Positions 29,179-38,934 are shown, numbered from the stretch's first letter. The stretch: 64,000 nucleotides of DNA from Streptomyces sp. NBC_01429 (GCF_036231945.1 NZ_CP109599.1:1-64000); one strand, 5' to 3'. A program made the numbers and translations. The notes: generated by a model from the sequence alone, not told the origin.

Positions 29179-29342
29179 GTCCGCTCCCGCACACGTCGAA
29201 GTGGGATCTGCCGTAAAAGTCGGAGCGTAGTCGATCAATCGACAACAGTCGCCGCAGTCTGAGACGTTGATCCACTGACGGCAGGTCGCGCCAGACGAAC
29301 TCAGCGTCGATCCTGCGTGACGGTCCGTCATTTTCTCCGGCG

Positions 29343-29923
29343 GGCCATTTCTTTGTTTGCGGGTTGTTGCGGGTTGGTGCGGGTTGGTGGTGGGAATGGT
29401 GGTGGCCCGGCTGTCGCGTCGGGTGTGCGCCGGGTTCTCCCGCTCGGGTGGGGTGATGCTGTCGGCAGGGACTCGAAGGTGCTGGTCAGCCGGGGTTCGG
29501 CAGGGCTTGGAGCCGGTCGGCGGCTGCGGTGTTCACGTTGGGCCGGTGCGCAGCGAGGCGGAGGGAGCGGCGGCCGGTGGTGACGAGTGGCGCGGGGAGC
29601 TGGGCATGCTCCTTGCGCAGCAGCGCATCGGCGGACCGCGTTGCCCAGGGCAACCGGACGGCGAGGCCGTCGCCGAGCCGCCACAGCTCGTTGTCCCAAC
29701 CGCGCGCGCCGAGCCTCACCGGACGATCGGCCAGGTCGGGGTGCTGGTCGCGCGGCAGATCCCTGACCGACTCCGCGGTGATCTCGATCTCGCTGTGAGT
29801 CATGCGGAGCGACCACAGTCGGTATCGGATCCGATGGGACCGGTGTCGTCCCCGTGCCTCGGAATGTCCGTGTTCATTGGATGCCCGCAGTCCCAGTCGT
29901 CACACGATCGCGGGCCGGTGCCG
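29343..29923. other. Region with phosphotransferase relic
   Basis: About 220 bases after 29343 and 120 bases before the CHAT gene hold nothing recognisable. The minus-strand relic at 29562-29803 is listed separately. Confidence 0.4.
29562..29803 (-). pseudogene. Aminoglycoside phosphotransferase N-terminal fragment
   Basis: About 80 codons from ATG 29803 read MTHSEIEITAESVRDLPRDQ, LADRPVRLGARGWDNELWRL and GDGLAVRLPWATRSADALL, matching the N-lobe of APH-type kinases (GWDN..., VRLPR.....L.KE). The frame then goes off and the catalytic C-lobe (HGDLxxxN, DxG) is missing. A truncated resistance-type gene. Confidence 0.75.
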
Positions 29924-32900
29924 CTACGGGCCGGTGTGGGTGATGAACGCCCACCGCGCGGGGTCGTAGGGTGCGGCGTCCCGCTCGGCGCGCACCGCCC
30001 GGTGAAGCGCCACGGCGACGCGGGACGGGTCGGGGAGCGCGGTGTCCTCGGCGAGAGCGCCGTACACCTGGTCGGCGATCTCGCCGGCGCGGGCGTCGTG
30101 CACCGACCACGTCGAGGCCACGACGTGCCGGTAGCCGGCGAACTGGAAGCCGGCCGCGAGGTGCACGCCCTCGTCGGCGAGAGTGAAGCCGCCGTGGGCG
30201 CTCTCGCAGGCGGACAGGTAGGCCAGTTCGGCGTCGCGCAGCTCCAGCCGGGCGATGTCGGTCACCGTCAGGTTGCGGTCATGCAGGAAGAGCGAGCTGT
30301 TTCCCGGGTTGTCCGGGGCGTTGACGCCGTGGCAGGCGAAGTGGGCGCAGGGGTGCCCGGGCAGCGCATCGAGCACGGCCGCACGGGTCGCCTCGGCGCC
30401 GCAGAGCCCGGTGAGCCCGGTGGGGAACCTGTGGCGCAGGAGCTCCATCTCCCGCACCGCCCCGGGCAGCAGCGGCTTTCCGCGCGCGTACGGCAGGGGA
30501 CCCGGCTGGGCGACGACCAGCAGTCGCCCGCCGCCTGCTGGAGCGGGCGGGCGGTCCAGCGCACGGCGCAGGGCGCCGAGGGTGGTGGTGTAGGAGGAGA
30601 CCACCCGGTCCATGACCGTCGCCGGCGCGCGGCCCGGCTCAGCGTCGTCGGGGTCGTGGTACCCGGCCGCGTGGAGCGGCAGGGTGACCATCGCGCTGGT
30701 GGGGCACCACCACAGGCGTGGCCGGTCCGCCGGCGGACCGGAGAGCGGCTCGGTCCGTCCCAGCGCGTCCAGGACCGGCTCCGCCACGGTGTCCCACAGC
30801 CACTCCAGGGTGCTCAGGATGGTCTGGCGGGCCATCCCCCGGTCGGGGTTCCCGGCTTGGTCGTCGCCGGCGAGGGCGAGGACTGCTTCGAGATACGCGT
30901 GGTTGCGTGCCAGCGTGTGCTCGACCGTCAGGCCCGGGAGCGCCACCACCCGCACGGCGCCGGGCCGGACCAGGAGGGCGTCGCACCGGTACCGGCTGAA
31001 GTTGACCACGGCCACCGGGCCGCGCCCGGCCGCGCGGGACAGCTCCGCGAAGCGGGCGGGCCGCAGGAAGCCGGCGAATCCGTCGAGGCTCCGGACGTGG
31101 GCGACTGTCCGTTCCCACTCCTCGGCTGCCCAGGCGAGGCCGAGGGAGAGCCGCCCGTGCTCCGGCTCCGTGGTCACCGGCCGGCCCGTCGTGGGGTGCG
31201 GCCGGCCGAACTCGTCCTGGAGCTGTTCGAGACGGGCGGCGATGTCCGGGTGTGCCCGGCGCAGGGCCGCGAGGTCGGTTCGGAAGGCCGATGCCTGCGA
31301 CCACAGCACGGAACGGCCCTGTTCCAGGAGCTCCAGCGCCTCCTCGGGGCGTCCGGCCGCGATCGCGCACGCGGCGGCGTCGGCCGCCGTTCCGTAACAG
31401 CCGGACAGGACGTGCTCCTGCGCCGCGCGCTCGATGCCGGGCGAGGGGATGACGGTCAGCAGTTCCACGGCCAGGCGCTGGGCGTGGAGGGCGCCGTTCC
31501 AGTCCCCGGTCCGCGCGAGCAGCTGGGCCCACTGCTGGGCGGCCAGCAGGCGCATGCGGGGCGGGCAAGCCCTCGACGTCGCCGCCGCCCGCGCCGCCGT
31601 GACAGCCTCGCGCAGGTCCTGCTCGCCGCCGGTCAGCTCGTGGCGCCGGTCGAGGGAGAGCGCGAGGTTCATCAGCCGCTCGCCGTTGAACCTGCCGTCG
31701 TGGTCGCTGGACTCCTGGACCGAGCGGCGTGCGGCCGCTACGGCCTCGTCGAGGTCGGCCCGGTCGCCGGACGCGCCGAACCTGGTCCTCAGGATGTGGC
31801 CGTACACCTGGAGGGCGCCGGCCCGGGCGCCTGCGGGTGCTTCGGCGGGCAGGGCCGCGATGGACCGGCGGATCGCGGTGACGGCGGCGTCGAGGTCGGC
31901 CCGGTCGCCGTGCTGGTCGAAGCGGTGGCGCAGCGCGGTGGCGAGCTTCTCCAGGACGGCCGCCCGGTTGGGGCCGTCGTCGTCCTCCGCGTCGACGGCC
32001 CGGCGGGCGACGGTGACGGCCTCGTCGATGTCGGCGGGGTCACCGGTCCACTGGTGACGGGTCACGAGGACATCGGCGAGGATGCCCAGCCGAGCCCCGT
32101 ACATGTCCGTGTGCGCGGTGTCCTCGGCGGCGCCCTCGCGGGCGGCCAGGACCGCGTCGTGGAGATCGCCGTCGTTATTCGTCGCCCCGTGGCGCAACTT
32201 CAGGATCTGCGCCAACTGCCCTTTCATCATTGCCCGCCGAGCGACGTCGGAGGCTCTGGGCGGGCCGAGCCGCAGGATGTTCACGGCCGTGTCGAGGCAG
32301 CGGCGGTCGCCCGTCTTGAGGAAGTGGCCGCTCAGCGCCTCCGCGAGGCTCCGCACTTGGCCGGCGTAGTCATGGGCGGGGGCTCCGTCCGGGCCTGCGG
32401 ACGGCAGCAGCGCGAGCAACTGGGCCGCCTCCACGGCGTCGTTGCTGTCGCCGGTGCGCTCGACGCGGTGGGTGAGGGCGGTGGCCAGCAGCCACCCGCA
32501 CTCCGCCCGGTCCGAGTTGTCGGGCGGCAGCAGCTCCAGGGCCCGGCGCCCGGCCGTCACGGCCGTGTCCAGATCGGCCGGGTCGCCGGCCACCGAGTGG
32601 CGCTCCAGCAAGCAGTTCAGCAGGTTGGCGTGGCTGCCGGAATGGCCGGGGGCGAGCTCCACGGCGCGCCGGGTGGCGTCCACCGCCGCGTCCAGGTCGG
32701 CGGGGTCGCCGCGCTGCTGGAAGCGCATGGCCAGGGCGGCGCCCAGGTTCATCGCGTGGGTGGCGTGGTCCCGGCCGGTGGCGGCGGCGATGCCGATGGC
32801 GCGGCGGTAGTGCTCGATGGCCTCGTCCAGCGCGCTCGCGTCGCCGCGGAGCACGGCGCTCATCCGTTCCGTGGCAGTCTGGGCGGCGTCACGGAAGGAG

Positions 32901-33964
32901 TCGGGCCCGTTGCCGGCGGCCCCTGCGGACTCCGGGTCCGACGCCGCCGGGCTGTTGCGCCGGCGCCACCACCGTGCCCCACGCTCACCTTCCCGCTCGG
33001 ACGCCCCCTCACCGTCCCGCCCACGAGCGGCCTCGTGGCCCGGCTGCCGCAGCGCACCGCCCGTCCCGCGCCGCCCCGCCTCCAAGTCCCCCGGCCCGTA
33101 CCCGGGCCCGGCGTCGGCGGCCGGTTGCCGTGGCGCCGCCTCGGCGCGGGGCGGGCGCGCGCCGACCCAGTCCCGCAGCGCCCGCACGCTCTGCCGGGCC
33201 CCCTCGTCCCCGGGGGCGACGGCCAGGGACGTGGCCTCCACCTCCCGTAAGGTCCCCAGCACGGCCTGCCGGTCCCCGGGCAGCCGGGAGGCGTCGTACC
33301 GCAGGGCCTGGGCCAGGGCGAGGTTGTACAGGAACATCGGCCGCTCGGATACCTCACGGGGGCCGAGCGCTACGGCCTCCGCCCCCGCCCGTACCGCCGC
33401 GTCGAGGTCCGCCGCCCTGCCCCGGCGCTCGAACAGGACGCGCAGCGCGCAGCCGAGGTTGTGGACGATGCTCGCGTAGTCCGGGTGGTCGGGGGCGGCG
33501 GCCCGCGCGCACTCGCGGAACACAGCGACCGCGCGCTCCAGCGACTCGTCGCCGCCCGCGCCGCCCGCGAGGCCCATCAGCCGGTTCGCCTCCGCGAACA
33601 GCTCCTCGGCCACCCGGTCCGGCGCCCCCATGCCGAACGATTCGACGAGGCTACGGCCCCACCAGGTCAGGCGCATCGGCTCCGAGCGGTGGACGGGCGC
33701 CAGCAGGCGCGCCGTCGTGGCCATGTCGGGCAGGGACCGCCCCGGTTCGAGAACACCTGTACGGCACGCCAGCAGCCAGCCCACAAGCTGTAATCCGGGT
33801 GCGAAGCCCTCCTCCCCCACTTGGGTGAGGAGGAGGCGACCGAGCCGGGCGGTCTCGTCCCATGCCTCGTCCGAGTGCACGGCGGCGGTGTCCGCGTGGT
33901 CGACGTACCGCCGCACCCGCGCCAGCAGCCTGCCCCGCAGCACGTTGTTGTCGTCGGCCGACAT
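29924..33964 (-). CDS. TPR-CHAT protein (caspase-like protease)
   Basis: 1346 residues from ATG 33964. Residues about 100-1000 hold many TPR-like repeats of the type GDPADLDxAVxAxRRAxELxP, broken by a charged linker (about 290-370). The C-terminal CHAT domain (about 1020-1346) has the catalytic dyad: His1212 in HFACHG and Cys1253 in LSACESA. CHAT proteases are caspase relatives that act in bacterial immunity and programmed death, with TPRs sensing or binding partners, as in the gRAMP/TPR-CHAT pair. No signal peptide. It is divergent, 195 bases apart, from a small Cys-rich gene and a membrane-protein gene, which may be its partners. Confidence 0.93.
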   Translation of the reverse strand: MSADDNNVLRGRLLARVRRYVDHADTAAVHSDEAWDETARLGRLLLTQVGEEGFAPGLQLVGWLLACRTGVLEPGRSLPDMATTARLLAPVHRSEPMRLTWWGRSLVESFGMGAPDRVAEELFAEANRLMGLAGGAGGDESLERAVAVFRECARAAAPDHPDYASIVHNLGCALRVLFERRGRAADLDAAVRAGAEAVALGPREVSERPMFLYNLALAQALRYDASRLPGDRQAVLGTLREVEATSLAVAPGDEGARQSVRALRDWVGARPPRAEAAPRQPAADAGPGYGPGDLEAGRRGTGGALRQPGHEAARGRDGEGASEREGERGARWWRRRNSPAASDPESAGAAGNGPDSFRDAAQTATERMSAVLRGDASALDEAIEHYRRAIGIAAATGRDHATHAMNLGAALAMRFQQRGDPADLDAAVDATRRAVELAPGHSGSHANLLNCLLERHSVAGDPADLDTAVTAGRRALELLPPDNSDRAECGWLLATALTHRVERTGDSNDAVEAAQLLALLPSAGPDGAPAHDYAGQVRSLAEALSGHFLKTGDRRCLDTAVNILRLGPPRASDVARRAMMKGQLAQILKLRHGATNNDGDLHDAVLAAREGAAEDTAHTDMYGARLGILADVLVTRHQWTGDPADIDEAVTVARRAVDAEDDDGPNRAAVLEKLATALRHRFDQHGDRADLDAAVTAIRRSIAALPAEAPAGARAGALQVYGHILRTRFGASGDRADLDEAVAAARRSVQESSDHDGRFNGERLMNLALSLDRRHELTGGEQDLREAVTAARAAATSRACPPRMRLLAAQQWAQLLARTGDWNGALHAQRLAVELLTVIPSPGIERAAQEHVLSGCYGTAADAAACAIAAGRPEEALELLEQGRSVLWSQASAFRTDLAALRRAHPDIAARLEQLQDEFGRPHPTTGRPVTTEPEHGRLSLGLAWAAEEWERTVAHVRSLDGFAGFLRPARFAELSRAAGRGPVAVVNFSRYRCDALLVRPGAVRVVALPGLTVEHTLARNHAYLEAVLALAGDDQAGNPDRGMARQTILSTLEWLWDTVAEPVLDALGRTEPLSGPPADRPRLWWCPTSAMVTLPLHAAGYHDPDDAEPGRAPATVMDRVVSSYTTTLGALRRALDRPPAPAGGGRLLVVAQPGPLPYARGKPLLPGAVREMELLRHRFPTGLTGLCGAEATRAAVLDALPGHPCAHFACHGVNAPDNPGNSSLFLHDRNLTVTDIARLELRDAELAYLSACESAHGGFTLADEGVHLAAGFQFAGYRHVVASTWSVHDARAGEIADQVYGALAEDTALPDPSRVAVALHRAVRAERDAAPYDPARWAFITHTGP

Positions 33965-34159
33965 GAGCCGACCACCCCCGCTCGCTCGGCTGTTGACGCC
34001 CCGTCCGCCGCCTGGGGCTCTGTGGAGAACAACGCGGCAGACCTCGTTCTGGTTCCGCCGGACGGACCGTCGTCGCGCGCCGCCCCGCGCTGTACGCTCC
34101 TTGCCTGCGCTGGCGGGCCGGGACCGGAGGAGCCCCCACGACACCCGAGGAGGACCGGT

Positions 34160-34537
34160 ATGCCGGACGGCGAACTGACCGAGCACGAAGCCCTTGCCCT
34201 CTGGTGTGACCAGCTCCCCTCGTTACGGGAGATGGCCGCGCGCACCGGCGCCACGGCCAGGCTGGAGCGCGACATCGGCCGGGTCCGGGACAGCGGTTCG
34301 GCCCTGCGCGCCTGCCGGAAGTGGCTGCCCGACGACGTATCGGGGGCCACCCGCTCCTGGTCCGGCGAGTCCGGCACCCCGTTCGTCGCCCTGCCGGGGC
34401 GGCAGGAGGTCCGCCGCACCGGCGTCGGCGCGTACGTCTGCCCGACCGACGCGTGTACGCGTCGGTCGGGCCGCGATCCGCAGGGTCACCCGCCGACGTG
34501 CGCCGTCCTGGGCACGGCGATGCGGGTCGCCGGCTGA
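34160..34537 (+). CDS. Small protein with Cys/His cluster
   Basis: 125 residues; ATG 34160 follows a strong GAGGAGG. The N-terminal 60 residues are helical (ALALWCDQLPSLREMAART, ARLERDIGRVRD). The C-terminal part has CPTDAC (94-99) and H110-x3-C114, a possible zinc-ribbon. I do not recognise a named family. Similar Cys-tailed small proteins occur in actinobacterial vWA/MoxR-type conflict loci, which would fit its place beside a CHAT protease. It is 26 bases from the next gene and so in one operon. Confidence 0.75.
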   Translation: MPDGELTEHEALALWCDQLPSLREMAARTGATARLERDIGRVRDSGSALRACRKWLPDDVSGATRSWSGESGTPFVALPGRQEVRRTGVGAYVCPTDACTRRSGRDPQGHPPTCAVLGTAMRVAG

Positions 34538-34563
34538 GCCCCCGATAGGCGGCTGACACCCCG

Positions 34564-35403
34564 ATGATCGGATTCCTCACCGAGGCCACGAAACGAATAG
34601 CGGACCGGTGGTTCACCGAACTGCTGCTGCCGGGCTGCCTCCTGCTGGCCGTGCTCGGGTGCGCGCTGCGGCTCGGGCACGCCCACGCCCTCGACGCGGA
34701 GCACCTGGTCACCGGAATCGACCACCTGGTGCGGCAGTGGCGCCACGAGTTCGTGCGGGCCGTCGTCGACGTGCTGCTGCTGGTCGCCGCGGCGTGCGTA
34801 CTGGGCTTGGCGGCCCAGGGGTGCGGATGGGCGACCGGACGCTGCTGGCTGCGCAGTCGGCGGCTGATCCCGCTGCCGGGGCTGCGCCGGGCCGTGCGCC
34901 GGTTCGTGCCCTCCCGCCGGGACCGGGCCGAGCGGGCCGCGCGGCGGGCCGGAGTGGTACCTGTCGCCGACTACCTCCCCCAGCGGCCCACGTGGATGAG
35001 CGACCGCGTCCGGCTGATCGAGGCCCGGGTGCGGGCCCAGCACTGGATCAGCGTGACGCTGGCCTGGCCTCGTGTGTGGCTCCTGGCCGATGAGACGGCC
35101 CGCGCGCCCGTGCAGAGCGCGAGCCGGCGGTTCGGGGGCGCTGTCGTCCTGGCCGGCTGGGCCGAGTGCTACGCGTTGGTAGGGCTGCTGTGGTGGCCGG
35201 CCCTGGCGATCGGCGGGGCGGCCTACGCGGTCGCGCTGTACCGCGCGCGCGTCCGCCTGGAGGAGTTCGCCACGCTCGTGGAGTCCCTGGTGGACGTCCG
35301 AGTGCGGGCGCTCTGCGAGTCCCTGGGCGTGGCACTGTCGTCGGGACGGATCACCTCTGCCGAGGGCGCGTTGGTCGACGACATCCTGCACAAGGGCGAC
35401 TAG
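34564..35403 (+). CDS. Membrane protein next to CHAT system
   Basis: 279 residues. Hydrophobic segments at about 19-38 (LLLPGCLLLAVLGCALRL), 66-88 (VDVLLLVAAACVLGLAAQG) and 196-227 (VVLAGWAECYALVGLLWWPA, then ALAIGGAAYAVAL) bracket a basic loop with arginine clusters (RRFVPSRRDRAERAARRAG). The C-terminal tail is soluble and helical. No enzyme motif. In the CHAT locus it could be the membrane-acting end point of the system; this is inference. Weak ribosome binding site; coupling to the upstream gene is likely. Confidence 0.75.
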   Translation: MIGFLTEATKRIADRWFTELLLPGCLLLAVLGCALRLGHAHALDAEHLVTGIDHLVRQWRHEFVRAVVDVLLLVAAACVLGLAAQGCGWATGRCWLRSRRLIPLPGLRRAVRRFVPSRRDRAERAARRAGVVPVADYLPQRPTWMSDRVRLIEARVRAQHWISVTLAWPRVWLLADETARAPVQSASRRFGGAVVLAGWAECYALVGLLWWPALAIGGAAYAVALYRARVRLEEFATLVESLVDVRVRALCESLGVALSSGRITSAEGALVDDILHKGD

Positions 35404-35729
35404 GGCGGGTATGGAGTCGCGGTCAACCCGGGGTTCGGGTCTGGAAGCCGAGCCTGCGGGCTGAGAAGGTGTCCATTCGGCCGTCCCACGGCGTGGAAGT
35501 CGGCTCAGCGGATTCGGGGTATGTGGCGCCCACATCTGTGCGACCGGCGTATCATTCGCGCCCCGTTGACTGGACCGCGTCCTGTCCCGGGTGGACACGG
35601 AGGGCGAGGCAGTCGCAGAGCCGGGGAGCCGCGGAGTTCGCGGAGTTCACAGCGCATTGACGTGGACGCGTCATTGGTCATACGTTCTGGGAGCGCTCTC
35701 AGCCACCCCCGTCGATCGCGGAGTCGCCC
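35404..35729. other. Promoter region of GH76 gene
   Basis: No gene. It carries the CebR-like operator at 35688-35701 and the ribosome binding site GGAG before ATG 35730. The part 35404-35640 shows nothing definite. Confidence 0.5.
35688..35701. promoter_or_regulatory. CebR/LacI-type operator
   Basis: TGGGAGCGCTCTCA differs at one base from the palindrome TGGGAGCGCTCCCA, the known CebR box of Streptomyces that governs cello-oligosaccharide response. It lies 28 bases before the start codon, as expected for a repressor site. No LacI gene is in the window, so control would be from elsewhere. Confidence 0.7.
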
Positions 35730-37205
35730 ATGTGGACAACGTTGTCAGTCCGGACGCGTCATCTGGTGGCGCCACTCGCCGTGGCGCTCCTCGCCGCCCT
35801 GAACCCACAAGCCGTGGCCCCGGCGGCGGCCGCGGCCGCCGCCCCGACCGCAGCCATCTGCAACGCGTACTGCGACGCCCGCGACCCCGGACTCTCGCCG
35901 CAGGACCGTAGCCCCGTCTCCACCACGCTCTTCTCCCGCTCGATCGTCCTCCACTTCGACGACCAGGACGCGATGGGCTGGGCCTCGACGGACAACGGCA
36001 GCCCCGGTGACGAGGTCTGGCTCGACCGGTCCTTCGACGGCGGGCGCACCTGGAGCTCCGGCAGCCGCCTCGGCGCCACCGTCGTGCCCGCCGGACAGCG
36101 CGGCTGGCGCACCCTCATGTACAACGTGGACGACTGGAACACCAACGGGGTCGGCGCCCTGCGCGCCTGCGGCAAGGCCGGCGACCGTACGGACATCGCC
36201 TGCACACCCTGGGCGCGTACGACCTGGAACGCGTGGGACCGCCGGACGGCCGCGGCCACGGCGCAGATGCAGTTCTACAACAACGGCACCGGACTGTTCG
36301 ACACCACCGGCTGGTGGAACTCGGCCAACGCGCTCACCGCGGTCATCGACAACATCCGCGTCTCGGGAATGACCAGCTACCGCTACGCCATCGCCAACAC
36401 CTACAATCGCCAACTGAACGCGCAGGGGGGCCAGTTCCGCAACGAATACATCGACGACACCGGGTGGTGGGGGCTCGCCTGGATCGCCGCGTACGACGCG
36501 ACCGGTGACAGCCGTTATCTGAACACCGCACGCGCGGACGCCGATCACATGGCCTCCTACTGGGACGGTGTCTGTGGCGGCGGTGTGTGGTGGAGCACCG
36601 CGAAGACCTACAAGAACGCCATCGCCAACTCCCTCTACATCCAGCTCAACGCGGCCCTGCACAACCGCGTCTCCGGCGACACCGCCTATCTGGGCCGGGC
36701 CCGCGCCGGCTGGACGTGGTTCCAGGGGACCGGGATGGTCAACGGTTCGCACCTGGTGAACGACGGCATCGATCTGTCCACCTGTCGCAACAACGGCGCC
36801 GCCGTCTGGTCGTACAACCAGGGTGTGCTGCTCGGCGCGCTCACGGAGCTGAACCGCGCCACCCAGGACGCCGCACTCCTCACCACGGCCCGACAGATTG
36901 CCGACGCGGCCACCACCTCCCCGCCCCTGAACACCGACGGCATCCTGCGCGACCCGTGCGAGGGCGGTGACTGCGGGGCCGACGGCCCGTCCTTCAAGGG
37001 CGCGCACGTACGCGGGCTCGGCAAGCTCAACGCGGCCCTCGCCGACCACCCCTACACGGCGTACCTGTCCAGGCAGGCAGACGCCGCGTATGCCCGTGAC
37101 CGCAATCCGCTCGGCCAGTACGGGCTGCGCTGGAACGGGCCGCTCGACACGACGGACGCCGCCCGCCAGCACAGCGCACTCGACCTGCTGAACGCGGCAC
37201 CCTGA
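35730..37205 (+). CDS. Secreted GH76 glycoside hydrolase
   Basis: 491 residues with a Sec signal peptide ([20 protein letters not shown], cleavage near AAAAA). Family GH76 enzymes are endo-alpha-1,6-mannanases with an (alpha/alpha)6 barrel. The double Asp motif is in [19 protein letters not shown] near 235, with [21 protein letters not shown] compressed after it and [16 protein letters not shown] near 356, all family hallmarks. The role is extracellular breakdown of mannan from fungal walls or mycobacterial-type lipomannan. The CebR-like box suggests induction by cellulose-derived sugars or a related regulator. Ends at a strong hairpin. Confidence 0.93.
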   Translation: MWTTLSVRTRHLVAPLAVALLAALNPQAVAPAAAAAAAPTAAICNAYCDARDPGLSPQDRSPVSTTLFSRSIVLHFDDQDAMGWASTDNGSPGDEVWLDRSFDGGRTWSSGSRLGATVVPAGQRGWRTLMYNVDDWNTNGVGALRACGKAGDRTDIACTPWARTTWNAWDRRTAAATAQMQFYNNGTGLFDTTGWWNSANALTAVIDNIRVSGMTSYRYAIANTYNRQLNAQGGQFRNEYIDDTGWWGLAWIAAYDATGDSRYLNTARADADHMASYWDGVCGGGVWWSTAKTYKNAIANSLYIQLNAALHNRVSGDTAYLGRARAGWTWFQGTGMVNGSHLVNDGIDLSTCRNNGAAVWSYNQGVLLGALTELNRATQDAALLTTARQIADAATTSPPLNTDGILRDPCEGGDCGADGPSFKGAHVRGLGKLNAALADHPYTAYLSRQADAAYARDRNPLGQYGLRWNGPLDTTDAARQHSALDLLNAAP

Positions 37206-37678
37206 CCGCCCGCTCCTGAACGCCGATTCAGGAAGGACCTCGTGCCGAGGCGAAGGGCCGGTGGAAGAGCGCCCGAAGAGCAGCGCGGGCCGTGAGGCCG
37301 GCGCACGGGCTCAGCCTCACGGCCCGCGCCGCTCGCGGCCGGCGTCATCCGTCGCAGCTCGCCCCCCCCTGCTGTACCAGCAGACTCTCCAGGCTCGCCA
37401 GTTCCGCCTTCGCGACCGCCTCCACTTGGTCCTGCTGCCGGCCGGACAGCCGCTCCCACAGCCAGAAGGCCGGCTCCTCGCAGTTGAGGGTGCAGTCGGG
37501 GGTGTTGGCGGATCGGCGTCGAGGCCTACCATCCGAAAACCTCGGCATGCCGCACGCTATCTTCGCCGCGCCCTGCCTGACCACGTTCTGCCGTCTCGAT
37601 GAGCTCGATCTGGAATCCGTCGGGAAACGCCTTGCGCCGGATCAGGCGGTGATCAAGCGCTGAATCGCCGAGCCGTGT
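37206..37678. other. Convergent region, possible small gene
   Basis: Besides the terminator (37284-37328), a minus-strand frame at 37345-37584 encodes CTLNCEEPAFWLWERLSGRQ and QDQVEAVAKAELASLESLL, a coding-like helical segment ending just before the hairpin. The first third of the frame is not convincing, so it may be the remnant of a truncated gene. Another coding-like stretch on the same strand (KAFPDGFQIELIETAERGQ) lies at about 37585-37650 in a different frame. Confidence 0.35.
37284..37328. terminator. 15-bp perfect hairpin
   Basis: CGCGGGCCGTGAGGC (37284-37298) pairs perfectly with 37314-37328. It follows the GH76 stop by about 80 bases and could serve both strands. Confidence 0.8.
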
Positions 37679-38851
37679 TCACCTATTGGCGGCCAGCACT
37701 GCCGCGAGGCCCTCTTGTAGATCTTTGACGAAATACTCGGGGTTCTCCAGTGATGGGAAATGTCCCCCGCTTTCGGGCGACCCCCATCGGACGATCTGTC
37801 GGTACCGTTCCTGCGACCAGGCGCGCGGACATTTCTCGATGTCGCGGGGATACATAGTGATTGCTGACGGGACGTCGACCCGAAGTTCGGGGTCCAGCGA
37901 ATTGTGACTCTCGTAGTAAATGCGGGCCGCCGATGCGCCGGTCCGCGTCAGCCAATACAGGGTGACGTCGTCAAGAACGCTGTCTATGGAAATCGTCTCG
38001 AACGGGCTGTCTTCGGTGTCTGACCACTCGGCGAACTTGTCGAGGATCCAGGCAAGAAGACCGACCGGTGAGTCGACGAGCGAGTAGCCGATGGTCTGCG
38101 GTCGGGTCGCCTGCTGCTTCGCGTAGGCCGCGCGGTTGCGCCAGAAATCGCGGGTCTCCTCGGTCCACTTGCGCTCGACCGCCGTCAGCCCGTCCGTTGT
38201 CAACCCGGGTGGTGCCTCCGCGAACGTTGTATGGATGCCGAGAACGTGCGCTGGGAACCTGCCGCCAAGAACCGTGGTGATATTACCTCCCCAGTCGCCG
38301 CCGTGGGCTGCGAACTTGCCGTAGCCGAGCCTTCCCATCAGTTCCACCCATGCGGCCGCGATCTTTTCGGTTCCCCACCCGGTGGTGGCCGGTTTGTCGC
38401 TGTAGCCAAAGCCTGGCAGCGACGGGACCACGACGTGGAACGCCGGCGCCTCTGCATCTTTCGGATCTGCCAGCTCATCCATTACATCGACGAACTCAGC
38501 AATGCTTCCTGGCCAGCCATGCGTCAAGATCAGAGGAATGGCATCTGCGCGCGCGGATCGGCGGTGCAGGAAGTGGATTCCCAGATCGTCAATGGTCGTG
38601 CGGAACTGGCCGATCCGGTCAAGGCGCTCTTCGAACGACCGCCAGTTGTATCCGGTGCGCCAGTAGTTCACGACATCGACTAGGTCGGCGAGAGGAACGC
38701 CCTGTTCCCATCGGCGGGGGTCGGGCGCGGCGCGATGGACCGTCTCCGCCTCCGGCAGTCGCGCCGCGGCCAGCCGCGCGCGCAGATCGTCGAGGTCGGC
38801 GTCAGTCGCGTGGGCTTCAAATGCTTGCACGTCGCTGGTTGGACGGGGCAT
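37679..38851 (-). CDS. Epoxide hydrolase, EHN-type
   Basis: 390 residues, alpha/beta-hydrolase fold with the N-terminal EHN domain (DLDDLRARLAAARLPEAE; NYWRTGYNWRSFEERL). Oxyanion loop HGWPGS near 110, nucleophile Asp in HGGDWGGN near 187, substrate Tyr in IYYESHN near 307, catalytic His in GGHFPSLENPEYF near 365. It opens epoxides to diols, probably for detoxification. It is divergent from a CGNR zinc-finger regulator 83 bases away, with repeated GGTTC motifs between, so local regulation is likely. Confidence 0.94.
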   Translation of the reverse strand: MPRPTSDVQAFEAHATDADLDDLRARLAAARLPEAETVHRAAPDPRRWEQGVPLADLVDVVNYWRTGYNWRSFEERLDRIGQFRTTIDDLGIHFLHRRSARADAIPLILTHGWPGSIAEFVDVMDELADPKDAEAPAFHVVVPSLPGFGYSDKPATTGWGTEKIAAAWVELMGRLGYGKFAAHGGDWGGNITTVLGGRFPAHVLGIHTTFAEAPPGLTTDGLTAVERKWTEETRDFWRNRAAYAKQQATRPQTIGYSLVDSPVGLLAWILDKFAEWSDTEDSPFETISIDSVLDDVTLYWLTRTGASAARIYYESHNSLDPELRVDVPSAITMYPRDIEKCPRAWSQERYRQIVRWGSPESGGHFPSLENPEYFVKDLQEGLAAVLAANR

Positions 38852-38876
38852 GAGACCTCCTGGCCATCGTGGAACC

Positions 38877-38934
38877 GGCTAAGGCGGTTCTAGCAGTTCT
38901 CCGAGCCACGCTGCAACCCCCTAAGGTGGTTCCA
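38877..38934. promoter_or_regulatory. Repeated CTAAGGyGGTTCyA motifs
   Basis: CTAAGGCGGTTCTA begins at about 38879 and CTAAGGTGGTTCCA at about 38921, 42 bases (four helical turns) apart; an inverted GGAACCG lies at 38871. They occupy the divergent promoters of the epoxide hydrolase and the CGNR regulator. Likely binding sites of that regulator. Confidence 0.6.

Noticed and set aside
29357-33250. Long plus-strand open frame (about 1297 codons)
   Set aside because: It is exactly antisense to the TPR-CHAT gene, is rich in Arg, Gly, Val and Gln without domain patterns, and arises because GC-rich third positions leave the opposite strand open.
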